Positions 17,010-24,691 of a stretch of DNA of 64,000 nt are shown here, in pieces. The notes below the pieces were generated by a model that was given only the letters and a program-made list of their open reading frames with translations, ran no database searches and was not told the DNA's origin. Made by a program: the position numbers and the translations under genes. Origin of the DNA: Micromonospora sp. WMMD980 (GTDB lineage Bacteria; Actinomycetota; Actinomycetes; Mycobacteriales; Micromonosporaceae); assembly GCF_029626035.1 (NCBI RefSeq), contig NZ_JARUBE010000003.1, positions 3,658,001 through 3,722,000 on the forward strand, in the 5' to 3' direction. Every line of letters starts with the position of its first letter. Position 1 is the first letter of the stretch.

Positions 17010-18221
17010 CCCGGCCGGGCCGACCGCCCGAGCGGGCCCGTCCGGGCGCGCCGGCGTCGCCCGGCGGCGGATCGGCAGGCCGACCAGCAGCGCCAGGCTG
17101 ATCCAGACGTAGGTGTTGCTGCCCAGGAAGCCGTCCGCACCGGTGAAGTCCTTCTCCCAGGCCCAGACGATCCGGCTGCACAGCAGCGCGTACCCGATCA
17201 GCGCGGCGGCCAGCAGCACGCGGCGCCGGCGCCCCCGGGCGGGCGCCGCCATGCCGTTGTCGACGAGCAGGATCAGGCCGGGCAGCAGCCAGACCAGGTG
17301 GTGCACCCAGGTCACCGGGCTGACCAGGCACATCACCGCGCCGGTCAGGGCCAGGCCGGTGGCCTCGTCGCCGGCGGCCACCGCCGCCCGGCAGCGCCAT
17401 CCCCAGAGGACCAGCGTGACCAGTACGAGCACCAGCCAGGCCAGCGTGCTCGGGTGCTCCGGGTCGAGCCGGGCGACCACCCCGCGCAGCGACTGGTTGG
17501 AGACGAACGCCAGCTCACCGACCCGGTCGGTGTTCCACAGCGCCTCGGTCCAGAACTCCCTCGACGCGTCTGGGAAGAGGCCGGCGGCCACCAGCGTAGC
17601 GACGGCGGCCGAGCCGATCGCCGTCGCGGCGGCCCGCCAGCGGCCGGTGACCAGCAGGTAGACGACGAAGATGCCCGGGGTCAGCTTGATCGCGGTGGCC
17701 AGCCCGATGCCCACCCCGGCCCAGCGGTTGCCCCCCGGCAGCAACCGGAGCAGGTCCACCGCCACCAGGAACAGCAGCAGCATGTTGACCTGCCCGAAGT
17801 TCACCGTCTCGCGCATCGGCTCGTACGCGGCGGCGAGGCAGAGCGCGACCGCGAGGGTGAACCATCGGGTCCAGCCGCAGCGGCGGGCCACCGGGTCCAG
17901 CAGCCACCAGATCACCACCGCGCTGACCACCACCGTCGCCGCGACGCTCACCACGATCGCGGCGTTCCACGGCAGGTACGCCATGGGCAGCATGACCAGC
18001 GCCGCGAACGGCGGGTAGGTGAAGCCGTACTGGGTGCCGGCCTTGAGGAAGTCGTAGATCTCCCCGCCGTCGCGCGCCCAGTAGGTCAGCGCGCCGTGGT
18101 AGACCCGCAGGTCGAAGAAGCCGTGCCGGACCGCCGCCACGGAGAGGAACCCGGTGACCGCCGCGGCGAGCGCCGCCACGGCGACGACCTGCGCGGTCGT
18201 CCGCCCGGCACCCTGCGCCAC
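16908..18221 (-). CDS. GT87 family mannosyltransferase-like membrane protein
   Basis: About 437 residues with roughly ten membrane helices, resembling polyprenyl-phosphomannose-dependent alpha-(1-2)-mannosyltransferases (PF09594, DUF2029). The family Asp near the first periplasmic loop is present in FFDLRVYHGALTYWARDGGE. Later segments are FTYPPFAALVMLPMAYLPW, FGQVNMLLLFLVAVDLLRLL and SPVTWVHHLVWLLPGLILL. Such enzymes build lipomannan-type or other envelope glycans. GTG 18221 is chosen because GAGGAGG lies at proper distance; a GTG at 18251 is possible. The last about 34 codons overlap the convergent GNAT and look low-complexity. Confidence 0.82.
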   Translation of the reverse strand: MAQGAGRTTAQVVAVAALAAAVTGFLSVAAVRHGFFDLRVYHGALTYWARDGGEIYDFLKAGTQYGFTYPPFAALVMLPMAYLPWNAAIVVSVAATVVVSAVVIWWLLDPVARRCGWTRWFTLAVALCLAAAYEPMRETVNFGQVNMLLLFLVAVDLLRLLPGGNRWAGVGIGLATAIKLTPGIFVVYLLVTGRWRAAATAIGSAAVATLVAAGLFPDASREFWTEALWNTDRVGELAFVSNQSLRGVVARLDPEHPSTLAWLVLVLVTLVLWGWRCRAAVAAGDEATGLALTGAVMCLVSPVTWVHHLVWLLPGLILLVDNGMAAPARGRRRRVLLAAALIGYALLCSRIVWAWEKDFTGADGFLGSNTYVWISLALLVGLPIRRRATPARPDGPARAVGPAGSAVEPTGVPQLAEDDRVAPTVQRHRIGGLLAVR

Positions 18222-18256
18222 CGTCACCCTCCTCGCCCTGCGTAGGCTCACGTGCC

Positions 18257-18841
18257 ATGGCTGAAGGCTACGTCCGCCCCGCGCGTCCCGAGGACGTCGC
18301 CGAGATCGCCCGCATCCAGCTCGCGACCTGGCGGGTCGCGTACCGCCGGATCCTGCCCCGGCACGTGCTCGACAACCTGGACGAGGCGTACCTCGCCCGG
18401 CGGTGGGGCGCGGCGGTGCAGGAGCCGCCCTCGGGCGCGCACCGGGTGCTGGTCGCCGTCGAACAGGCCGCGCAATCCTATCTGGTGGGGTTCGCCGCCT
18501 CCGGTCCGGCCGACGCCGAGGCGCTCGCCCCGGGCGAGCCGGTCGACGCGCTCGCCTCGGGGGTGGTGGCGGTGACCGACCTGCTGGTCGAGCCGCGCTG
18601 GGGCCGGCGCGGGCACGGCAGCCGGCTGCTCGCCGCCGCTGTCGACCAGTGGCGCGCGGACGGCTTCGCCCGGGCCGTGGCGTGGGCGTTCGACGCGGAC
18701 GCGGCGACCCGCGCGTTCCTCGGCTCGACCGGCTGGGAGCCGGACGGCGCGACCCGGGCGCTGGACGTGGACGACATGCTGGTCCCCCAGCTCAGGCTGC
18801 ACGTGAGCGTTCCGGAGGAAAATACGCCCGCGCGGGGATGA
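18257..18841 (+). CDS. GNAT family N-acetyltransferase
   Basis: 194 residues. N-terminal strand GYVRPARPEDVAEIARIQLA, central VTDLLVEPRWGRRGHGSRLL with the Q/RxxGxG/A acetyl-CoA loop (RRGHGS), and the C-terminal WAFDADAATRAFLGSTGWEP. It is divergent from the GT87 gene, with only tens of bases between the starts, so a shared promoter region is likely. It ends ahead of a hairpin terminator shared with the convergent sugar permease gene. Substrate unknown. Confidence 0.85.
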   Translation: MAEGYVRPARPEDVAEIARIQLATWRVAYRRILPRHVLDNLDEAYLARRWGAAVQEPPSGAHRVLVAVEQAAQSYLVGFAASGPADAEALAPGEPVDALASGVVAVTDLLVEPRWGRRGHGSRLLAAAVDQWRADGFARAVAWAFDADAATRAFLGSTGWEPDGATRALDVDDMLVPQLRLHVSVPEENTPARG

Positions 18842-18881
18842 GTTCGCGCCCGGCCGCCGGTCTGACACCTGACGGGCGACA

Positions 18882-18913
18882 CCGGCGGTCCCGGCACGGG
18901 GCGGGACCGCCGG
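18882..18913. terminator. Bidirectional terminator hairpin
   Basis: CCGGCGGTCCCG (18882-18893) pairs perfectly with CGGGACCGCCGG (18902-18913) across an 8-nt loop. It lies between the stop codons of a plus-strand GNAT and the minus-strand sugar permease gene. Confidence 0.8.
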
Positions 18914-18920
18914 CCACCGC

Positions 18921-19805
18921 TCACCCCTTGTCCGCGCCCTCGTTGGCGCCCCGGACGAAGTAACGCTGGAAGATCACGAACAGCACCGCCACCGGGATGG
19001 TGGCCAGCAGCGCCGCGCCGAGCTTCAGCGGATACTGGGTGCCCGAGCCGAGTGAGCCGCTGACCAGGTCGGCCAAGCCGCGGGGCAGCGTGAACAGGTC
19101 CGGGTCCTGCACCGAGACGAGGCTGTGCGGGAACTCGTTCCAGGAGCCCTGGAACGACAGGATGGTCAGCGTGATCAGGGCCGGCCGGGCCATCGGCAGC
19201 ACCACCGACCAGAACGTGCGGAACACGGAGGCGCCGTCGATCCGGGCCGCCTCCTCCACGCTCACCGGGATCGACTCGAAGAACTGCTTCATGATGAAGA
19301 CGCCGGCCGCGTCGGCGAGCAGCGGCACGATCAGGCCGGCGTAGCTGTCGTAGAGGCCGATCTGCTTGAGCACCAGGAACTTCGGGATCAGCAGCACCAC
19401 GCCGGGCACCGCCATCACCGCGATGACCGCGGCGAACAGCCCGGCCCGGCCCCGGAACCGCAGCCGGGCCAACGCGTAGCCGGCGAGCGAGTCGAAGAAC
19501 ACCCGGCCGAGCGTGACCAGCACGGTGACCAGCAGCGAGTTGCCGAGCCAGAGCGGGAAGTTGGTGCCGGCGAAGATCCGCTCGAAGCCGGCCAGCGAGA
19601 GCGGGTCGGGGAACGGCGAGAGCGGGTTGGCCGCCGCGTCCGGCTCGGTCTTGAGCGAGTTCGCGAGCTGGATGACGAACGGGTAGAGGTAGACCAGCCC
19701 GAAGAAGATCAGGACGGCGTACCCGAGGAAGCGGTTGACCCAGGCGCGCGGCGCGCGGTCGGCGCGACGCGCGACGGGCGCCGGCCGGTCGGTCAGCACG
19801 GCCAT
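18921..19805 (-). CDS. Carbohydrate ABC transporter permease (MalG type)
   Basis: A 294-residue inner-membrane permease with six predicted helices. The binding-protein-dependent permease EAA loop is intact: EEAARIDGASVFRTFWSVVL then PMARPAL. Landmarks include YLYPFVIQLANSLKTEPDAA and SFQGSWNEFPHSLVSVQDPD. ATG 19805 follows the upstream permease stop almost directly. Its partners, a MalF-type permease and a solute-binding lipoprotein, are truncated and fused immediately upstream. No ATPase gene is present; such importers usually share an MsiK-type ATPase encoded elsewhere. Confidence 0.9.
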   Translation of the reverse strand: MAVLTDRPAPVARRADRAPRAWVNRFLGYAVLIFFGLVYLYPFVIQLANSLKTEPDAAANPLSPFPDPLSLAGFERIFAGTNFPLWLGNSLLVTVLVTLGRVFFDSLAGYALARLRFRGRAGLFAAVIAVMAVPGVVLLIPKFLVLKQIGLYDSYAGLIVPLLADAAGVFIMKQFFESIPVSVEEAARIDGASVFRTFWSVVLPMARPALITLTILSFQGSWNEFPHSLVSVQDPDLFTLPRGLADLVSGSLGSGTQYPLKLGAALLATIPVAVLFVIFQRYFVRGANEGADKG

Positions 19806-19806
19806 G

Positions 19807-20555
19807 TCAGGACCCCTCCGGTACGCGTCGCCGCCACCACCGGCCACGCCGGGTGCCGTCCCGGTCGGCCATCAGCCGGCGCTGGAACAGGGTGAGCAGG
19901 ATGATGATCAGGAACAGCACGAACGAGATGGCCGCGCCGGAGCCGTAGTCGAAGTCCCGGAACGCGGTCCGGTACGACAGGTACGCCGGGGTGAGCGTGG
20001 TCTTGGCCGGGTCGCCCTGGCTCATCACGTACACCTGGTCGAAGACCTGCCAGGAGCCGATCAGTCCCAGCGTGACCACCAGGAACGTGGTGGGCTTGAT
20101 CAGCGGCAGGGTGACGTGGCGGAAGCGCTGCCAGCGCGTCGCCCCGTCGAGCGTGCTGGCCTCGTCGAGCGCCACCGGAACGTTCTGCAACGCGGCCAGG
20201 TACATCAGCATGAACGTGCCGGAGGTGGTCCAGATGACCAGGGTGATGATCGACGTCATCGCGACGCTCGGCCCGGAGAGCCACTCCCACCAGCTCAGCC
20301 CGAACGGGCCGCCGGAGGTGAGCGCGGCCGGCGGGTTGTCCACCCCGAACGCGCCGAGCAGCAGGTGCAGCACGCCCCGGCCGTCGGCGAACCACTCCGG
20401 CCCGTCGAGGCCGAGCAGGGCGAGCAGCCGGTTGACCGCGCCGGAGTTGGCGAACAGGAACAGGAACACCACGCTGATCGCCACCGAACTGGTGACCGAG
20501 GGGAAGTAGAACGCGCTGCGGAAGAAGCCCTTCCCCCTGAGCAGCCGGTTGTTGA
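19807..20555 (-). pseudogene. MalF-type sugar ABC permease, N-terminal part deleted
   Basis: The reading frame contains the C-terminal about 245 residues of a sugar permease: NNRLLRGKGFFRSAFYFPSV, TSSVAISVVFLFLFANSG, the EAA loop (ALDEASTLDGATRWQRFRHV) and the last helices FVLFLIIILLTLFQRRL. There is no start codon or leading helices. The frame emerges at about 20555 directly from sequence that codes, in another frame, for the beginning of a solute-binding lipoprotein. About the first 60-100 permease residues and most of the binding protein are therefore missing. An internal GTG at 20484 could give a fragment, but not a functional six-helix protein. Confidence 0.85.
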
Positions 20556-20708
20556 CGAGCCGATCAGGATCTGGAGGTTGGCCGGTCCGCTGGACTGCTT
20601 GGCGTCGTCGGCCGAGTCGTCGAAGCCGCTTCCGCAGGCGGCGGAGCCGAGCAGGGCGACGGCGGCGACGCCGGCCACCGCGGCCCGGGTGAGAATCCGA
20701 GGTGTCAT
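20555..20708 (-). pseudogene. Sugar-binding lipoprotein, 5' fragment only
   Basis: Begins with a proper ribosome binding site (GGAGA) and ATG 20708, and encodes a lipoprotein signal peptide with lipobox: MTPRILTRAAVAGVAAVALL then GSAACGSGFDD. It continues QSSGPANLQILIGSS, the expected start of a family 1 solute-binding protein. After about 51 codons the homology stops at the junction near 20555, and the frame then runs out of phase through the permease to a stop at 20295. The normal protein would be over 400 residues, so this is a deletion fusion. Confidence 0.85.
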
Positions 20709-20733
20709 CTGTCTCTCCTGGTGGGGGATGGGG

Positions 20734-21723
20734 TCACGCCGTGTGCCGGAGCACCAGCGAGGGATGGAGCAGGAGTTGGGGGTCTCGTGGCTGGCCGTCG
20801 AGCACGCCGGTGAGCAGCTCGACGCAGCGGGCGGCGGCCTCGCCGAGCGGTTGGCTGACGCTGCTCAGGCCGACCGCGGCGGCCACCGGGGTGTCGTCGA
20901 AGCCGACGACGGCGAGGTCGGTCCCGGTGTCGCGGGCGGCCTGCCAGGCGCCGAGGGCCAGCGAGTCGCTGGCGCAGACCACCGCGGTCGGCGGCGCGTC
21001 GAGGGCGAGCAGCGCGCGTGACTCGCGCTCCCCTTCGGCGATGCCGTCCTCGGTGGCGCGGTCCGGTGCGGCGCCGTCCAGGCCGACCTCCGCCATCGTG
21101 GTACGCCAGCCGGCGCGCCGGTCGTCGCCGACGCCCGAGCCGGCGGGCCAGCCGAGGAAGGCGATCCGGCGGTGCCCGGCGGCGAGCAGGTGCCGGGTGG
21201 CCTGGGCGGTGCCGGCGGCGCCGTCGACGTCGACCCAGGGGTGCGCTTCGGGGGTGTCCCAGGGCCGGCCGAACGTCACGAACGGCACCTCCCGCTCGGC
21301 CAGCCACGCGGTGCGCGGGTCGCCGTGTTTGGTGCCGGTGAGTACGAACGCGTCCAGGTCGTACGCGCCGAGCAGGTCGTCGTAGGTGGCGATCTCCTGG
21401 TCGTCGCCGACGGCGGTGTAGAGCAGGACCCGGTAGCCGGCGGCGTCGGCGGTCTCGGTGAGGCCGTGCAGGAAGCGGTCGAGGACCGAGCCGTTGATGC
21501 CGTCGCGGGTGGGTTCGATGCGGACGGCGATGAGCCGGGACCGTCCGGTCCGCATCTGCCGCGCGGCCTGGTTGGCCCGGTAGCCGAGCGCGGCGATCGC
21601 CTCGTGCACCCGACGCCTGGTGTCTTCGCGGACGATGTGCGGCGTGTTGAGCACATTGGAGACGGTCTGCCGGCTGACCTGGGCGCGCTGGGCCACCGTT
21701 GCGATGGTTACCTTTTCTCCCAC
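20734..21723 (-). CDS. LacI-family transcriptional regulator
   Basis: A 329-residue LacI/GalR regulator. The N-terminal HTH is VTIATVAQRAQVSRQTVSNV then LNTPHIVREDTRRR, with hinge-region residues AARQMRTGRSR. A periplasmic-binding-protein-like effector domain follows (LIAVRIEPTRDGINGSVLDR to VVGFDDTPVAAAVGLSSVSQ). Start GTG 21723 has weak upstream signals. It lies upstream of, and in line with, the sugar transporter remnants, and divergent from a glycogen debranching-type gene. Paired operator-like sites sit between the two starts. It probably represses both sides in response to a maltodextrin-like sugar (inference). Confidence 0.92.
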   Translation of the reverse strand: MGEKVTIATVAQRAQVSRQTVSNVLNTPHIVREDTRRRVHEAIAALGYRANQAARQMRTGRSRLIAVRIEPTRDGINGSVLDRFLHGLTETADAAGYRVLLYTAVGDDQEIATYDDLLGAYDLDAFVLTGTKHGDPRTAWLAEREVPFVTFGRPWDTPEAHPWVDVDGAAGTAQATRHLLAAGHRRIAFLGWPAGSGVGDDRRAGWRTTMAEVGLDGAAPDRATEDGIAEGERESRALLALDAPPTAVVCASDSLALGAWQAARDTGTDLAVVGFDDTPVAAAVGLSSVSQPLGEAAARCVELLTGVLDGQPRDPQLLLHPSLVLRHTA

Positions 21724-21739
21724 GAAATCCCTCTCGGCT

Positions 21740-21787
21740 ACTTTGAACGATCCAATGCCGATGGGGCAGGATTAGATCGTTCAAAGT
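21740..21787. promoter_or_regulatory. Two inverted LacI-type operator sites
   Basis: ACTTTGAACGATC (21740-21752) and its exact reverse complement GATCGTTCAAAGT (21775-21787) are separated by 22 bp. Each half reads TTGAACGATCYAA on one strand, a 13-bp pseudo-palindrome with a central CG, as LacI-family operators have. They lie 17-64 bp upstream of the LacI gene start and 86-133 bp upstream of the divergent debranching gene, as expected for autoregulation and control of the divergent gene. Confidence 0.75.
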
Positions 21788-21872
21788 TTCTGGAATGTTT
21801 CGCACTGTGCGCCCGGCCGCGGCCATCTGTCAAGACGTCCGCCGCCACCGATCAGCACCAGGAGTTCCCCCG

Positions 21873-23970
21873 ATGACCGAACGCCACCTCCAGCCGCTGC
21901 TGCACGACCTGGTCGGCGTGGTGCACGCCCCCACCCAGCGCGCTCGGCGACGCGGCCGGTCAGCTCCGCCCGCACGGCGTTCAGGGTGTCTTCCACGCCG
22001 ACGCCCGGGTGCTCTCCCGCGCCGAGCTGCGCCTCAACGAGCGGGAGCCGGAACCGATCGCCGGCGGCGCCACCGGTCCGCACGACGTCCGCTTCGTCAG
22101 CCTGGCCCGCTGGCTCGGCGACCCCACCCCCGACCCGACCGTCCGGGTGGAGCGCACCCGGCAGGCCGGCCCGCGTGGGCTCACCGAGGAGATCGTCGTC
22201 TCCTCCACCGCCACCGAGCTGGTCCGCACCACCGTCACCGTCGACCTGGCCTGCGACCTCGCCCCGATCGAGCAGGTCAAGATCGGGCAGGCGGTCGTCC
22301 CGCTCGCGGCCGGGACCGACGAGCCGGGCCGGGTCCGGTGGGCCGCCGACGGGCTGACCGTCACCGTCACCGGCGAGGGCGCCACCGTGGACGCCGCCGG
22401 TGCGCGCGCGGTCAACCCGCGCCTGAGCTGGCCGGTCACCGTCGACCCGGGCACCTCGGTCACGCTGCGGTGGCGGCTCGCCGTCACCGACCCCCGGGCC
22501 GTGGTGACCGCCGCCCCGCCCGACGCGAGCTGGGCCGAGCCGCGCGTCGACGCCGACGACCGCCGTCTACTGCGACTGCTCGACCGCTCCCTGGCCGACC
22601 TGCGCGGGCTGCGGCTGGCCGAACCCGCCCACCCCGGGGACGTCTTCCTCGGCGCCGGCGTGCCCTGGTTCCTCACCCTGTTCGGCCGGGACAGCCTCTG
22701 GGCCGCCCGGATGATGCTGCCGCTCGGCACCGGCCTGGCCGCCGGCACGCTGCGCGTGCTCGCCCGCCGGCAGGGCACCCGCGTCGACCCGGCCACCGGC
22801 GAGCAACCCGGCAAGATCCTGCACGAGCTACGACGGCACGAGTTCGCCCCGAACGAGGGGCTCCGGCTGCCGCCGGCCTACTACGGCACCGTCGACGCCA
22901 CCATGCTCTGGGTCAACCTGCTGCACGACGCCTGGCGCTGGGGCCTGCCCGCCGACGAGATCGAGCCGCTGCTGCCGCACCTGGAGGCGGCGCTGCGCTG
23001 GCTCGACGAGCACGCCGACGCCGACGGCGACGGCTTCGTCGAGTACGTCGACTCCACCGGCCACGGCCTGGCCAACCAGGGCTGGAAGGACTCCGGCGAC
23101 GCGGTGCGCTTCCGCGACGGCCGGCTGGCCGCGCCGCCGATCGTGCTGGCCGAGGTGCAGGGATACGCCTACCAGGCCGCGGTGAACGGTGCGGACCTGC
23201 TGGAGGCCTTCGGCCGACCCGGCGCCGACCGCTGGCGCGGATACGCCGACCGGCTCGCCGAGCGGTTCCGGGCCACGTTCTGGGTCGACGGCCGGCACGG
23301 CCCGCAGCCCGCGCTGGCCCTGGACCGGGACAAGCGCCCGGTGGACTCGCTGACCAGCAACATCGGCCACCTGCTCGGCACCGGGCTGCTGTCGGGCCCC
23401 GAGTCGGCCCAGGTCGCGGCGCTGCTCTCCACCGAGGCGATGGCCGGCGGCTTCGGGCTGCGCACCATGTCCACCGACGACGCCGGCTTCAGCGCGCTGT
23501 CGTACCACTGCGGTTCGATCTGGGCGCACGACACCGCGATCGTGCTCGCCGGGCTGGCCCGCGACGGGCACCGGGCGGCGGCGCTCCGCCTCGCCGACGG
23601 CCTGCTCGCCGCCGCCGAGGCGTTCGACTACCGCCTGCCCGAGCTGTACGGCGGCGACGACCGGGCCACGCTCGGCCGGCCGGTGCCCTACCCGGCCGCC
23701 TGCCGCCCACAGGCCTGGTCCGCGGCGGCCTCCGTGCTGCTGCTCCAGGCCGGTCTGGGCGTCTATCCCGACGTGCCGAACGGTCGGGTCGACCTGCGCC
23801 CGCTGGCCGGTCCCGAGCTGGGCGCGCTGAGCGCGTCGAACCTGCGCATCGCCGGCGCCCCGGTCACCGCGGAGGTCGACCACACCGGCCACCCCACCCT
23901 GACCGGCTACCCGACCCACATCCCGACCCCCCGCACGCCCCTCTCCCTCGCCCCCACGCGTCGATCATGA
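21873..23970 (+). pseudogene. Amylo-alpha-1,6-glucosidase / glycogen debranching-type protein, frameshifted near 5' end
   Basis: ATG 21873 (MTERHLQPLLHDLVGVVHAP, then TQ) is preceded by CAGGAG. The remaining about 675 residues lie in a different frame, from about 21940 (ALGDAAGQLRPHGVQGVFHA onwards). One extra base at about 21939 (after ACC CAG) explains the shift. The long part shows the N-terminal glycogen-debranching beta-domain and an (alpha/alpha)6 catalytic domain: LGAGVPWFLTLFGRDSLWAA, LPPAYYGTVDATMLWVNLLH, GHGLANQGWKDSGDAVRF and FGLRTMSTDDAGFSALSYH. Without correction the first start after the shift is GTG 22009. It could be a sequencing error or a real lesion; the LacI-linked context supports a role in alpha-glucan breakdown. 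Confidence 0.8.
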
Positions 23971-24022
23971 AGTTGGCGGCCTTGTGGATCTCCCCCACTC
24001 CCGCCAACTTCGTGATCGACGC
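23958..24022. terminator. Inverted repeat of the GTCGATCATGAAGTTGGCGG type
   Basis: Arms GCGTCGATCATGAAGTTGGC plus GG (23958-23979) and CCGCCAACTTCGTGATCGAC plus GC (24001-24022) pair over 22 bp with one mismatch (T/C, which can form a G-U pair in RNA) around a 21-nt loop. The stop codon of the debranching gene lies inside the left arm. It separates this gene from the convergent GNAT gene and so probably terminates both. From memory, similar repeats recur between genes in Micromonospora and relatives. Confidence 0.75.
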
Positions 24023-24105
24023 TGTCGCAGCGCGGGCTCGGCCCCGACCCGACGGCCCAGGGTTGACGCGAACTCCTTGATCACCGTGAGGGTGAGTGGG
24101 GCGGG

Positions 24106-24572
24106 TCAGGACGGGAGGAGTTCAGCCACCAGCTCGTCGTCCTCCATGGCGCCCGTGGGTGGAAGCCGAGAGAGGTGTAGAGGGCTGCCGCCGCGGTGTT
24201 GTCGGGGTGGTAGCTCAGGCGAATCGGGTGGCCCGCCTCGGCCAGCCGGCCGGCGAGCGTGCGCACCGTGGCGCGGCCCAGGCCCCGGCCCTGCTCGGCG
24301 GCGTCGATCACCATGCCGCCGATCCAGCGCGAACCGTCGTCGTCCACGCCCCACATGACGTGCCCCACCACGGTGTCGTCGGCGTAGACGGCGAGCGAGT
24401 TCCAGACGTCCGAGTGCGCGGTCAGCAGCAGGTAACGGGCGGCCAGGGCCGGCACGAAGTCGCGCTGGTCGTCGCGCGGCGCCACGTCGGCCACCGGCCG
24501 CCAGTTGTCGTCGTCCACCGGCCGCAGGGTCACCCGGCGGCCGAGGCGGTCACGCTCCCCAGAGTCGATCAT
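24106..24572 (-). pseudogene. GNAT acetyltransferase, frameshifted near 3' end
   Basis: The main frame gives 130-odd GNAT-like residues (VVGHVMWGVDDDGSRWIGGM, EQGRGLGRATVRTLAGRLAE with the acetyl-CoA loop QGRGLG, and YHPDNTAAAALYTSLGF). After GFHP it runs into unrelated sequence. The natural ending TGAMEDDELVAELLPS is found in another frame ending at 24106. One C missing in the run at about 24157-24160 explains this. If it is a sequencing error the gene is intact, with about 155 residues. Start ATG 24572. Confidence 0.75.
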
Positions 24573-24640
24573 GATCGCCAGCCTAGGACCGCCCCCACCC
24601 GCCGACCATCCATTTCGCCGAGCCGCGCCCGCAGGCGAGT

Positions 24641-24691
24641 TAGGAGGGGCCCCCTGTTATGCAGAATGCGTTAACAGGGGGCCCCTCCTTA
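24641..24691. terminator. Inverted copy of the GGGGCCCCCTGTTA intergenic repeat
   Basis: TAGGAGGGGCCCCCTGTTA (24641-24659) and TAACAGGGGGCCCCTCCTTA (24672-24691) form a long, nearly perfect stem around a short loop (TGCAGAATGCGT). The arms match the single half copy at 3163-3187. The TAA stop of the AraC-DinB gene lies at the end of the right arm, so it is well placed as that gene's terminator and could also serve the upstream region of the minus-strand GNAT. Confidence 0.8.
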
